Source: Lutraria lutraria (Eukaryota > Mollusca > Bivalvia > Venerida > Mactridae). Taken from it: a DNA stretch of 64,000 nt. The notes beneath the pieces are model-generated. The model saw nothing but the letters and a program-made list of their open reading frames with translations. It was not told the DNA's origin and searched no databases. A program made the position numbers and the translations under genes. Shown piece after piece: positions 1 through 12,600 of the stretch; position 1 is the stretch's first letter, and each line of letters opens with the position of its first letter. The stretch is from contig OZ026848.1 of assembly GCA_964023205.1 (NCBI GenBank), positions 486,501-550,500 on the forward strand, read 5' to 3'.

Positions 1-317
1 TACATTAATTGATTATTATCGCCCCCAGCTGCTACCACCATACCAATATCAATTTGATATTATACACGACATCATAATTTACGACAAGTAGGATCAGTCT
101 ATTTCAGTACCACACCAGCATGAGCGTCAACACTTCATAGATTGTTACTAAAAAACATACTAAAAACTTAATAAGCAGAATATATATATGATGATTGGAT
201 TAAGTGAGCATTAGTTTTGTAGAATACGTTAAAACATTTCTACAGCTTGCAGCGACTGTGTTCGTATTTCAATTTTGGATTACACGTAATGCTGAGATTA
301 CATTATTTATAAGTAAA

Positions 318-632
318 ATGAGAGTAAAACCAGGCAGAATTATTTTAATATTTGTTTTATGTTGGATATCAGCAACATTGTTGATAGTTTTACATTTGGA
401 TGACAAAATACCGATGCAACATCTTAGATCTAGACAATTTGTCCACGATGATTACGTACTGTTTGACAGTGTTTCTACTCATAATAGAGTGGAAAAAGTA
501 ATTAATTTTTCAAATTTAGATCCACTTAAAAGAAATATCTTTTTAAGACAAAGTATCAAAGATCCATCAATAAAATATCCGGATTTGGCTCACGACAATG
601 CAAACATACCACAATTTAACCATCAAGAAAAA
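318..632 (+). CDS. GALNT: GALNT exon 1: cytosolic tail, signal anchor, stem
   Basis: Opens [16 protein letters not shown], a basic start followed by a hydrophobic anchor of about 22 residues, then a hydrophilic stem. The donor at 633 is consensus GTAAGT and leaves phase 0. The open frame extends upstream to a GTG at 204, but no ATG lies there, so 318 is the likely start and 1-317 is 5' leader or intron. Confidence 0.85.
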
Positions 633-3600
633 GTAAGTATGATTTTTCCTTTGACGAATCAGACAGCACGTTTATCAGAAATGATAATTATATTTATATA
701 TCTATAGATATCATTGATTCTCCACATAAATGTGAAAATAAAAATCCATAAAACGAAGCCTTGCGCATAGGGTAAATTATGAATTCAAGCGAATTCTGAC
801 AGAAATTCTATTGCATCGTTGCAAAATGTAGCCAAATGTAAACGTAAAGGAACTACCTGTATTTGTTGTAGGTCCAGAGAAACATGAAACCTAAATAAAA
901 AGAGCTTGCATGCTTTCTGATGGCTATATGTTTGCCATTAATAGCCACAACACGATCTGGGAAGGTTTAGTTCTTGGGGAAACCATTAGTCTGCTGTATC
1001 CATTCTTGTGGTATGAAAGGGGGCCGTCTCAACCTCATCAACATATTCCGCACATATAGCATGACATACCTCTCTTACCAATACAGAGAGGGAATTCTTA
1101 GCGACCCATGGGAGTACTGCATGTCTAAGTACTTGGTACTAGAAACAAGTTGACGTAAAATGGCAGCTGACTTTAGGCCTGGCTCCAAGGGCTCCGGTAT
1201 ATTGTTTTCATACATTTTAGTTAGCATGCAAAGGATTTACGAGAATCCCTTAGGATTTTTCTTCAAATATGAGCCATGAGCTGATCATGGCGCAAACACT
1301 CGGGATGTAGCCATGGTCTTCTCCATATGTTATTAGTGCTCCAGCACTGTCACATCCTATTGGGATGCTTTCCTTAATAGCTCCTCGGGGTTGCTCTATT
1401 TGGTGAATGAAACTCTTAAATTGGGGAGCTGTATAAGGAAAAAAGCATGTACAAAATCGAATATGGACAGCAAACAGACAAGCAAACAGACAAGCAAACA
1501 GACAGACTGGCGTTCTCATTAAGGAGGATATCTCTTTGAATTTCTTGCTGTTAATATAAACCACAAAACTCTTCTTATTTCCAGAATACAACTTTCAACC
1601 TCAAAATGACTAAATGAACCGAACAACAACACAATTATCATATACACATGACAGACAGACAATCAGATCGATAGACAAACGGACGGACGGACGGACGAAC
1701 AAACTCATTATTACATCGCTAGTGCATCGAAAATACATATCATGTCGTCAGGTAAACAACAAATGTATCATCGTTCATTATTTAAGGAATTGTATCATGT
1801 CTATCCGAAAAATAGCAACAACTTCTCCGATTAAAGCTTCTTATTTAGTACGGGAGCTGTATTCGGCGAATTGAGCTCCCGGGGGAGCTGTGAACGAAAA
1901 CGTTTACGATTATAGTTCCATCAGGAGCTTTATTCGAAAGGATCCCCCATATAGGGTGTGACACGGTACCTCGTCTGCACATTAAACGGCCTCTGATACC
2001 CTTGTTTTAGTTTAGTCGTTGTCAGAAAACTAATTGATGGACCATAGCAGCAACATACAGCAGTTTCTGGCGTTGTATGTCTTCCATTTTGCCCCCTCCT
2101 TACATATGAACTATTAAGGTACTCAAAACCACTGAAAAAATCGGAGCTTCATGATGCGCTTGTCGTAGTTACGCTCCGTATAGATTCGTTAAAAGCGTAA
2201 TATACAATTCGGTTTTTAACGTTTACTTATTCCTATAATTCGCTCGTATACGTCGGATTCAATTCGCTACAACACGCAAATATTCGCTGCAGTTAGCATA
2301 AGTTCGCAAACTATCGCAAACTGTCCTCCTTCGCTTAATACTGGGTTAACGATGTATTGCAGACATTTGGTAATATATACAAAATGTGTAATGAAACCGT
2401 GTATACTTTGTTTATATTAGATATGAAATAATAACATTAAAAACCAAACCGGTGTTCTTTATTGAAAGATAATGCTATGCAGTCTTGGGTGTTATTATGT
2501 TTGGTACTTTGAATATATTGCCAATTTTGATAGATTATTTTCTGTTTTTTCTTAACAAAAATTCAGTGATAGTTTTGTTCAAAACTGACACGCTGGACTG
2601 AATGGCTCTAATATGGAGTTTTTAGGTTCCAACCATACTTAGAAATTTTAAACATTAAGAGATAAAGGATTGGTTAACAAAAACTTAGAGAATGTATTCG
2701 CATAAATTGCATACTGAATCCGATAGATGGAAGAACCAAGGGCAACACCTATTGAACAAAGAACTTGTAACATGTGTCACCACTCAGAAGACGAATTTCA
2801 TTTTATCCTAGAATGTGAATTGGATTAGGCAGATAAAATAATCTATATTCTTTTGTATGTTCGTACAAACTTCAGTAGTTTTAGATTGATTGCATTTTCA
2901 GTAACAGCTGCGATCTTGAACGCCTATTGACGAATACTTTGTGAGGACTTTATGCTTAATTAACGCGTTGAATTTTGCTTAAATGTTCAAAATCTTATGA
3001 CGAACAAAACTAATCGCAACAGACGTAAAGGCTCACAAACGCAGTCATACGGACTCGATCAACGATATACAAAGCACATAATCAAACTACCAATAAGAAC
3101 TAATTTTACTGTAGTCCTATAGGCAAGTACACGGAAGCTGACGTCGGAGGACGTTAAGTATTGTATATCATTATATATATAAATAAATAATTATATCTGT
3201 TTTGTTTTTTTTTCGTGAAAGAGCGAAATGATCAGTATCCAGTAAGAATGTAATTCACCATGAATCAAGATTTTGCTCTAAACAGATACTTTACTAAACT
3301 TTATAGATTTTAAAGTAAATACTGTTTCATGTATATATTTTTGCACCAAATAAGACCAAAAGTAAGTTCATATACAAATCCATTACCGAGAAATCGAACA
3401 AGAAACACTAGAATTTGACCCGATATCGTTTGGTCGAAAAAATGCGGCCGCACCAAAATGGACATATTTTGCATTCTCATGCAAGATTGTCAGTTGATCA
3501 TACGTGAAATTGACCAGTATGTCCTAAAGAGAACAATTAGATACATTAGTACAGATATACGTCACACTCTTATAGAAGACGCAAATATTCGGGAAATCGG

Positions 3601-6600
3601 GATTTAAACTTTTGAATCGTAGTTTCTTTATCATACACCGCCATGTCTCTATAAACAATATCAACCAATCAGAAATCACGTAACATTTATAATAGTTATG
3701 GTGGTGTACGATAAAGAAATTTCGATTCAAAAGTTAAATCCCGATTTCCCGAATATTTGATGCGAGCTGATCTTTGCATGTTAAAAAATAAGACAATTTG
3801 GCAGGGGCATCGCTTTTAAATTCCATACCACGTTTCAATAACTTGAGCTGAAATACATAAAAAGCCATGAAAAAAGTATCGCATTTGTTTGAAAATTGCA
3901 ATATGAAAATGATGTAAACCTAAACGTCTTGAAACTTTTGATAAAAGACTTAAACATAACCTGAAAGCATGAAAACAAACAAAAATGGTTTAATTCTATG
4001 TCATCCGACTCATCTGTAACATTTATAATCTTCATTGGCATGAATTTTAATTTCCCTGCATACTGTATGTACTTTTACACACCTAAACAAAAAAGTGAAA
4101 AACATAACAAAATCATTTCTTTGATTGTTACCCTAAATTAATATGCGTAACTTTAGTTGATTTTACGACACATTTGGACTTTTTGAAGGGGTTGGTGCCC
4201 TCGTTGAGATTAAAGGCATGCTGTTCACATTTTTTACAGAAACTTAAACGTAAGAAATCTAATTTCAATAATTATGGCCACATTTAAAAAAAAAAGATCT
4301 CACATAATACTAAGATATGTTTTATAAGTTTCATCTGCTGTTTACAGTAAACGATAATCATTAAGAAATTATGGTAACGTATTTGTTCAAATTTGAAATA
4401 CAAGACCAGTTGAAATGCCTATAGTATATCAATATGGGATAAGATTACTTTAATGAAGTATAATAATCCATGTTTTATTACGCTGTTATATTCCCTGGTG
4501 GATATATTAAACCATTTTTATTTTTCGATTATTAAGTATGGCAACATACCTGGTGGTACTCCTTGAGACGTGTTAAAACTCAAACAAGACTTCCTTAATG
4601 AAATATACATGTTGATTTTGCTACTGTGACCAAGTCTCAAAGATAATTCATTGTAGAAAACGTGACACAAGCATGATCATTCAGTGTATGTTTTCAAGAT
4701 GGTAACATGTTTGACGTATTCAATAGCTTGTGAATATTTTCTAAACACTGAATAAGCAAATACGATGAGAAGACACGAATTTTCACTATAATTAATCACA
4801 TTTAGTAGAAAGTCAATGATATTCAAAAGCTTGATAGATTTCATGCAATGAAGTGTTTGACCGTTTGTACTTTAAGATCTGTATTTGAATTCCCTCCACG
4901 TCTTTGTATAAAAATCACTCCAATGAATGCTATACATGCAGCAATAATTCGATGCTAAATATAAACACAATATTTTATGTATATTCAAGGCAGTAAATGT
5001 AGACGCTCATCATGACGTAGAACAAATAGCAAATAATACATATAACCAAGGTAAACCAGCGGATAAACCAATCGAACCAGACAGCGCAGAGACAGATAAC
5101 GGAATGAAGAGAGATAAAATGAACGTAACGTAAGAATTGATACAAAGACTCAAAGACGCAGTACAACATATCCAAAATCTTTTAAATAGTCTGCAACTAT
5201 TAAGTGAACTATTTAATCTGTTGACAATCCACTATAATCAGAATTACGATGCCTGGCTTAAAATGTGTTATATATCACGCTTTACACGGACTCAAAAGTC
5301 AAGTGCTTCATTCATATGCGTTAAAAACCTCTTTTATTTGGGCTTTTTCGCAATAAATCCGAAATGAATATTTTTCTCCGTACCGGTGCATAAATAGATC
5401 TATGTAAACACAGATACATATAACACAAATCTTGTCGAGGAAATTAACAACAGACACAAAGGTTGGAATTTTGTCAAGCAAACTTGGTATGTTAATCTGT
5501 CAGTACTTTTAACGAAAGTAATACTGAATACAAATATAGTAGCTTTTGACTAGTTCACAAATGCTCTACAATGAACAAAATATTTCACTTCATTTTATTA
5601 TATGTATTGAACGTTCTTAGTTCTTCTTCAGTAAGGATGCCACTCTTCACAATGATATATCACTTCCACTGGCAATATATGACGTACAGCTACCTAACGC
5701 TACGGGTATGTTATTTACCAATTATCATATTAAGGACAATACAAACTGTCACATTAGGTCACAGTGTCAAAGCAAAATCAGTGTGATGAGTTCAGTGTGT
5801 CTGCTTCATGTACTGTTCTGTTCGCCGAATCTCGAAACACTTTCAATAACTGATTGTAAATATTTCCTCACAAATACAAAAATAACACTCAATATATGTA
5901 GTAAAAATAATTTGACAGACATTGGGCTCTTGTCCTGCTTAAATATGATAGGGTCAATTTTATTATTTGCCATCGACATCATGTTATAGATTCTGACGGA
6001 TGCTAAGCATGACCAATGTTAATTGGGAACTAATTAACACCGCTAAGTACGTAGTTAGCTGTTGCTCATTATTTCGAATACATAGGACCGTACACATACA
6101 TAAAACATACACCAGGAGTATCATCACAGAACAAAACTCGAGTTACAATAGTATATATATTATAAGATAGTCGAAAAAAGAAGTAATAAGTTGCGATATA
6201 GTCACTAGAGCACAGTGGGAAAATGATAAGATTGGGGTTATGGTCAAATTTGAAGAATTTATACCAAGCCCAATTTTCACAGACAAGGTAGACAACTAAA
6301 CAGCATTGTGAATAACAATGCTGTGTTAAGAAGTTCACTGAAAGCTCAAGATCAATCAAAACAATATAACAATTTTGTACAGTTTGACGGTATCCAAAAA
6401 CCATTATATACGATGGATAACATGAACAATAGTAACTGTAAAAGAATTACATGTAGTTGTAGTTCTGCAGGTTCTTGAACATGAATAGTGATTGTGTTGT
6501 ACTTATTAACTTACTGCTTAATGTGGGAATACATCAGTATATATATATAATTTACAACAGGTGAATTTGGAAGAGGCGTAACAATAGATCAAAATGCGCT

Positions 6601-9600
6601 TTCTGAAGAAAAAAGAGAAGAATTTGATAGATTGATGAAACTGAATTCATTTAATGAATATGCTAGCCGAATGATATCCGTTCGAAGAAAACTTCCTGAT
6701 GTACGGAATCCGAGGTATATAAATGACACATTGTTACTGCAGTATTACTTATAGTACATGACATGTAGATCCGACCCCACCGGGCTACAAACTCTGGTTT
6801 TGTAAGAATATTAGCATTATTAGGTAATCTCGAGGAGTCATCTGTACCGGTAAGGTGCTAAAAAATAAGGATCGTGCTTGATATAACGTGATATTTGTTA
6901 GTGTTCGATGGAAGAACAAAATTGTGTGCGTCTGAAGATCGTATTAACTACAGAATTGATTCAGTACAGTGTAAGTGAAGTCTATGAAATCAGACAGAAA
7001 CATTACATAATTGTTGATTTTTTTCAAATATGTACACTTAATTATAGCCTACAAAGCATACAATTTAAATTTAGTTCCATTGTATGACCTACTTTTGATG
7101 TTTAATCATATATTGCGCAGTGTCGGCAAAATGTTTCACTGGATACACATAAGTAAGCAAAATTAATTAATGATTCATTTCATCATGAGACATTGATAGC
7201 ATTTAACTCATTGCACGTCGTTTTTATCTAAGAACCATGCTTGTTGTGCTAGCTGTTTACATCGTCTCATGATTAAAATATATTCAGTTTGTTTCTTGGT
7301 GTAAATTAACGTTAGAATGAAATGTGCTGTTTCATCTCTTCTCTATTATTACCACATTAATTATGTTCGCTGAAAATGCACCTTTCAAGGGCAAGTGTCT
7401 GCAACTTGATCATAATCCATTTTTTGCGAAGGAATTAATTGATTTGTTTGTGTCAACACTTTTATAGCGACAACTATATTGGACTTATAGCGTTTTTGTC
7501 GCTTCGAAAACGAATACATGGACACACCTTATCATGTTCTTAATAATTGTCATTTGATACTTATTCGTGCATAAAAAATACACACATCGTGTCATTAGTG
7601 AGACGCGATTTTATGTTGTAATTATTGGATTTTGAAATCATAAAGTAATTTATTTTCCCAGCTGTCCGAGATCATTTAATGAAGATTTACCGTCGACAAG
7701 TGTTATAATATGTTTCCATAATGAAGCTTGGACCGTTTTGTTACGTACTGTACACAGTGTTTTAGATCGGTCTCCTGAGCATTTAGTGAAGGAAATCATA
7801 TTAATCGATGACTGCTCTAATATGGGTAAGATCATTTACATTTAGATTTCTAATTTATGTAAAAAAAAATATGTAACAGATTTTATTCATGTCGGAAAAA
7901 CAATAATTTATTTTATAAAATCCAGTTTGAAAGCAAGAAATAATGTCAATATATTGACAAAATCATAAATATTCGATTTTGACGCCATGTTCGCGATTGA
8001 TAAAAAGGCCTCAAGTTCCGATTCAAATGAAAATATGTTGTTTCCATCGCTGGATTACCAGGGTCAGGCATGATGGAAAATAACCCATGAACAACAACAA
8101 CAACAACAAATTGCCGGACTGGCTATTATATCCGAGGCACTTTTCTTTAGACACTCACCGAGGAGTACCGACTGTTCTAAAGTTACCGTTAGAAAGTGAC
8201 GTCATGCTTTGTCAGTGACGTCATATTCAGTAAGTTAAGGCCAATCGTTTTTTTTAACAGTATTTTAGTTATAAAGCCGGTTTAGCTTAGCAGTCTCCTT
8301 CTACCAATCAGTAGACTAATGAGTACCAATTTCCCAACCCGGATGGCCCGGGCTCAAACCACTAGATCACGACCGTGATCCGACATATTTCAACAGATAA
8401 TTCATTGTTCGATGTTTTTACACTTCTTTCCCAGATCATTTGAAGGAGCCATTGCAGTATTACATGTCGAAATTAGAAAAAGTTCGCATACTTAGAACAC
8501 AAAAACGTGAGGGCCTCATCCGTGCGCGTCTTCTGGGTGTGGACAATGCTCGGGCGCCCGTTTTGACTTTTCTTGATTCCCATGTAGAATGTTTTCCAGG
8601 TAAATGATTCATTCTTATTTATACTTCACATCTTTGGATGGTTTGCTTTATCCCACTATTAAATTAGACCTGCTCGTTTGTTTTGTGGGATATTTGGCAG
8701 TGTTTAAAAGAACTAGACTTTAAGTTCAGGTTTATGTTTTTTTCCAAAATTTTGTTTAGTGCGTGATAATTGTTTTCCAAAGCTAAATTAAATTGTACAA
8801 AATGCTGTGTTTTAAACAACAGCTTTTGCTTCAGACATAAAAAACCCATGTAGCGGCAAACATGTAAGGTTGACTCATCATAATAAGTTTCGATGCTTAT
8901 CTCTGATGATTTTTTTGCCATAGCAAGGCCATGGCGGCCATGGCAAAACGCCTTTTGCCATGGCAAAGACAGTTTTTCTTTGCATTTTTCTAGAAATCTA
9001 GTAAAGATAGAAACATGGGACTTACAATTTTTCAATAAATAACTAAATGCCACAATTTAAGAATGTTTTTGTTTCTCAAAAGCGCGTAGAAGTTGGGGCT
9101 GTACTTGCCAAAGACCGGCGCGGCAAAAACAAACCGGGGGAGGTTCTCAACAAAAAAATAGATCGTTAAAGTACTATACAGAACATTAATGACATTTTAA
9201 TGCAATACATGCGGGAAGGGTAAAACATTCAGAAAATAAGCGATTGGTGTTGACATGACTAGTACGCAAATCCGGAGGAAATCACCACGCGATCGCAGAG
9301 AAACAAAAATCGGGTTATTTGAAATTCCGTTCTTCTGATGGAATGCTCATAGCACCGGGTTTACGGATGGTGATAATTAGATTCATCTTGTATCCACAGG
9401 TTGGCTTGAACCTTTGCTGGTCAGAGTTAAGGATGACCGACGACGTATAGTTGCACCTGTAATAAACATGATCAGTTCACAGAATTTCCATGTATCAGGC
9501 GGTGATAATGTTGCTGTTGGCATGTTTACGCTAACGAAACTATCATTCAATTGGATGACATTGCCACAGCGAGATCGGGCAAAGCGAAAATCTGCAGCAG

Positions 9601-12600
9601 ACCCGTATAGGTGACGATTAATTATTTGGAATACTGCTAGGTTTCTTATCAATTTTCTGAAAAGAATTGCAATTAGTTTGACCAATGCGTAATACATTGT
9701 ACATGTATTATATTTCATGATATTTCGACACTGGCCTTAATGTATTTAAATCTTAACCGAAAAAGACATTCCTATATCCATGAATAAGATATTTTTTTCT
9801 TTGTCTTGATAAAACAATATCCGTGTTTAATTGCTTGTAATTTATGTTCACTTGTAATTTATAAACATTGCAGTTATGTTTAAGATTCGTACTGATATGG
9901 TTACGATGTGGTGACTATTCATTAAAATGAATAACAACTGTATAATGCTTACATTTCCAGAACCCCAACAATAGCCGGAGGCCTTTTTTCTGTGAACAGA
10001 GATTATTTCATTGAAATGGGCAAATACGATGAGGGTATGGAGATTTGGGGCTCCGAAAATCTTGAAATTTCTCTCCGGGTAAATGTTCTCTATGTGTTGC
10101 ACTTAAAGTAGTTTCTTCGTGTTTCATTTGGGCACAGGTATCCGTAGGGAGACAAATTTAATTATTTTTTATAATGACCGTCCGATTTAGAACGTTTCAG
10201 ATGATGCACTGAACGGTTGGTTCAATAAAAAAAATATCATAACCAATATAGATTATGTATATAAGCAATTATGTGTACATCTTATATATCCAGTACAATA
10301 AACATTGGCATGTATTCCGGATTCTATAAGAATGCAAGATCATGGCTTGACTATGTTCTATTTCAAATCTTATTCGACTAAATTGTTAAAGGTAGGTTGA
10401 ACATACTTGCTTCTGTCCTTAATACTATTTTTCGTCCCCATACTTGTGAATGAATAATAGATATTTTAAAGTGCTATAGTACTAATTCTCTACATTGTAT
10501 TATTTCAGATTTGGATGTGTGGTGGCTCTCTAGAAATTCATCCATGCTCACATGTTGCTCATGTGTTTCGATCAGTTAGTCCATATGACTGGGGAGGTAG
10601 CATCTCAGCAATATTACGTAAGAATACAGTTCGTCTTGCAGAAGTTTGGCTAGATGATTATAAGCGATTTTACTACGAACAAATTGCGTACAAGCTTGTA
10701 AGTTTTTTTTCGTTCGGTACGAACACAAAGTTAATACCATTGTGCAGTCGGTCGGTTTTAATTTTTCTGCGCACCGAAGAGTAACCTTCCGCTTACGAGC
10801 ATAGTTCCATTTTATCAATGCATTGACATAAATACAAAATCCAATATTACGTGTATTCAGGTCAAAATCATCGTAAACGCGCAATACAAAACAGTCGTAA
10901 GAAATTCTAAACAATCTTGTGTCTCGAATTACAACAATATTTACTCTCAGTGCACGCATATCAAGGAAGGGTGACTTCATATTTCACGTCCTATATATAT
11001 GTAAATTAGCTTCTACTGTAAACATATCTATAAGTCATCATTGACGATGCGATGACAACTGTGAGTTAACCAAATATTTAAACCAGTGGTTCGTCGGGAA
11101 ATTTTAATCGATTAATTTAATGCTTATAACGTGTAAATCTTTCTTCGAGCCTTCGTCTTTATGTATGAGATATTACATTCTGAATAAGTTGAGTATACGA
11201 AGGAGCAGGTAATGCAGACTACACAGTTATACTAATTGCTGAATAACCTTTGGCGATCAGATGGGGAAACATAAATCAAAGTACTGAAAGCTCATAGAAC
11301 GGGAAAACTTAAACAATTGCATTGGCGTGAAGTAAAGCGTACTACTTCGGACTGCATCAAAATTCATGCGCGAACTATCATTCGGCAATCAAAACTCAGC
11401 ACACCACCTCACCCTACTATTTTTACTACTTAGTAGTTCCGAACAACAGCACAACCTTCAGAGCTTTGATCTTCATCTTTTCAACATCTACAAATATGTA
11501 ATTGCATTGAGACAAATACATGTTTTACAGCAAATGCAAGATGACGTAGATAAAACGTAGATAAATAGTATTTGCGCGAAGAGCACAATCATGACGTATT
11601 CTAGACTGGTAAAATCGATGCAACCAATAACTACAGTTTTTGTATGTTCAGTATACAAGATATAATAGATTCCGTATGCCGACAGACACGCATATGCCAT
11701 CTGTTTAACTATAGACATAACACCATGTGAATTGCATTTGATGTGTCTTTCAGGGAAATTACGGTAATGTTACGGATAGGAAAGAGTTACGTAAGAAGCT
11801 AAAGTGCAATTCATTTCAGTGGTATATAGATCATGTATATCCAGACATTGAAATTCCATCTAGAAGTCTATTTATAGGGGAGGTAAGTTGGAAAATAGTT
11901 TTCTGTCGCAGATTGTAACTAAAGCAACAAAAATCCCCTATCCCAGCAACCACAGTCGGTATATAAGGACATAATATTTATCATTTTGTTTAAACTACTG
12001 GAAATGTGATTTTCAAGAACAATTTGTATGATGCCTTTTAGGGACTGGTAGAAAAACGTGCAGTTTTCATTTATTTTGCTCTTCTTATTAAATATAACTT
12101 ATATATAATGGCTTGTTCATCATCAGACCAATAAACTGTTACAGAAGTAACGTATAATGTTATTCGTACATAGTCATATATGCTTTACGTAAGTATTGTA
12201 TTCCCCATTCGAGTAGAATTCATGAGAACATAATTACGATTTGACTGGGTACTCTACATACATGTTAATAACATCGCAGGTCAAGCAACCAAACTGGAAA
12301 CGTTGTATGGACTCTATGAGTGCATATGCCAATGGAAATTTGATTCGTATGAGTCCATGTCATGGCATGCAAGGAAATCAGGTTTGATGTTTAATTTCAA
12401 ACTAGTTTCTACTATAATACATTCTTTAATTAAAATAGAATGGAATATATTTTTCTATTATAACAATAATAAAAAAGACTTTATTTTTCATTTGACATTT
12501 TCTGAGCAACTATCTTTGATATACATTTTTGTAATTCTACATTTTGGGACTTAAGTGACAGTGGCCTTTACGTTTAGATATTTATGGTTTTAAATCTGTA

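Noticed and set aside
204..317. N-terminal extension of GALNT from the GTG at 204
   Set aside because: No ATG lies upstream of 318 in this frame, and GTG starts are not expected in animals. The signal anchor follows 318 directly.
4537..4552. 16-nt microexon candidate (YGNIPG) in GALNT intron 1
   Set aside because: It fits the phase, but it is tiny with a weaker context. The 85-nt exon at 5621 explains the gap better.
5632..5705. Stronger acceptor (TTCTTCTTCAG) for GALNT exon 2
   Set aside because: Starting at 5632 puts TAA first in the frame set by exon 1. The acceptor 11 bases upstream keeps the frame at both junctions.
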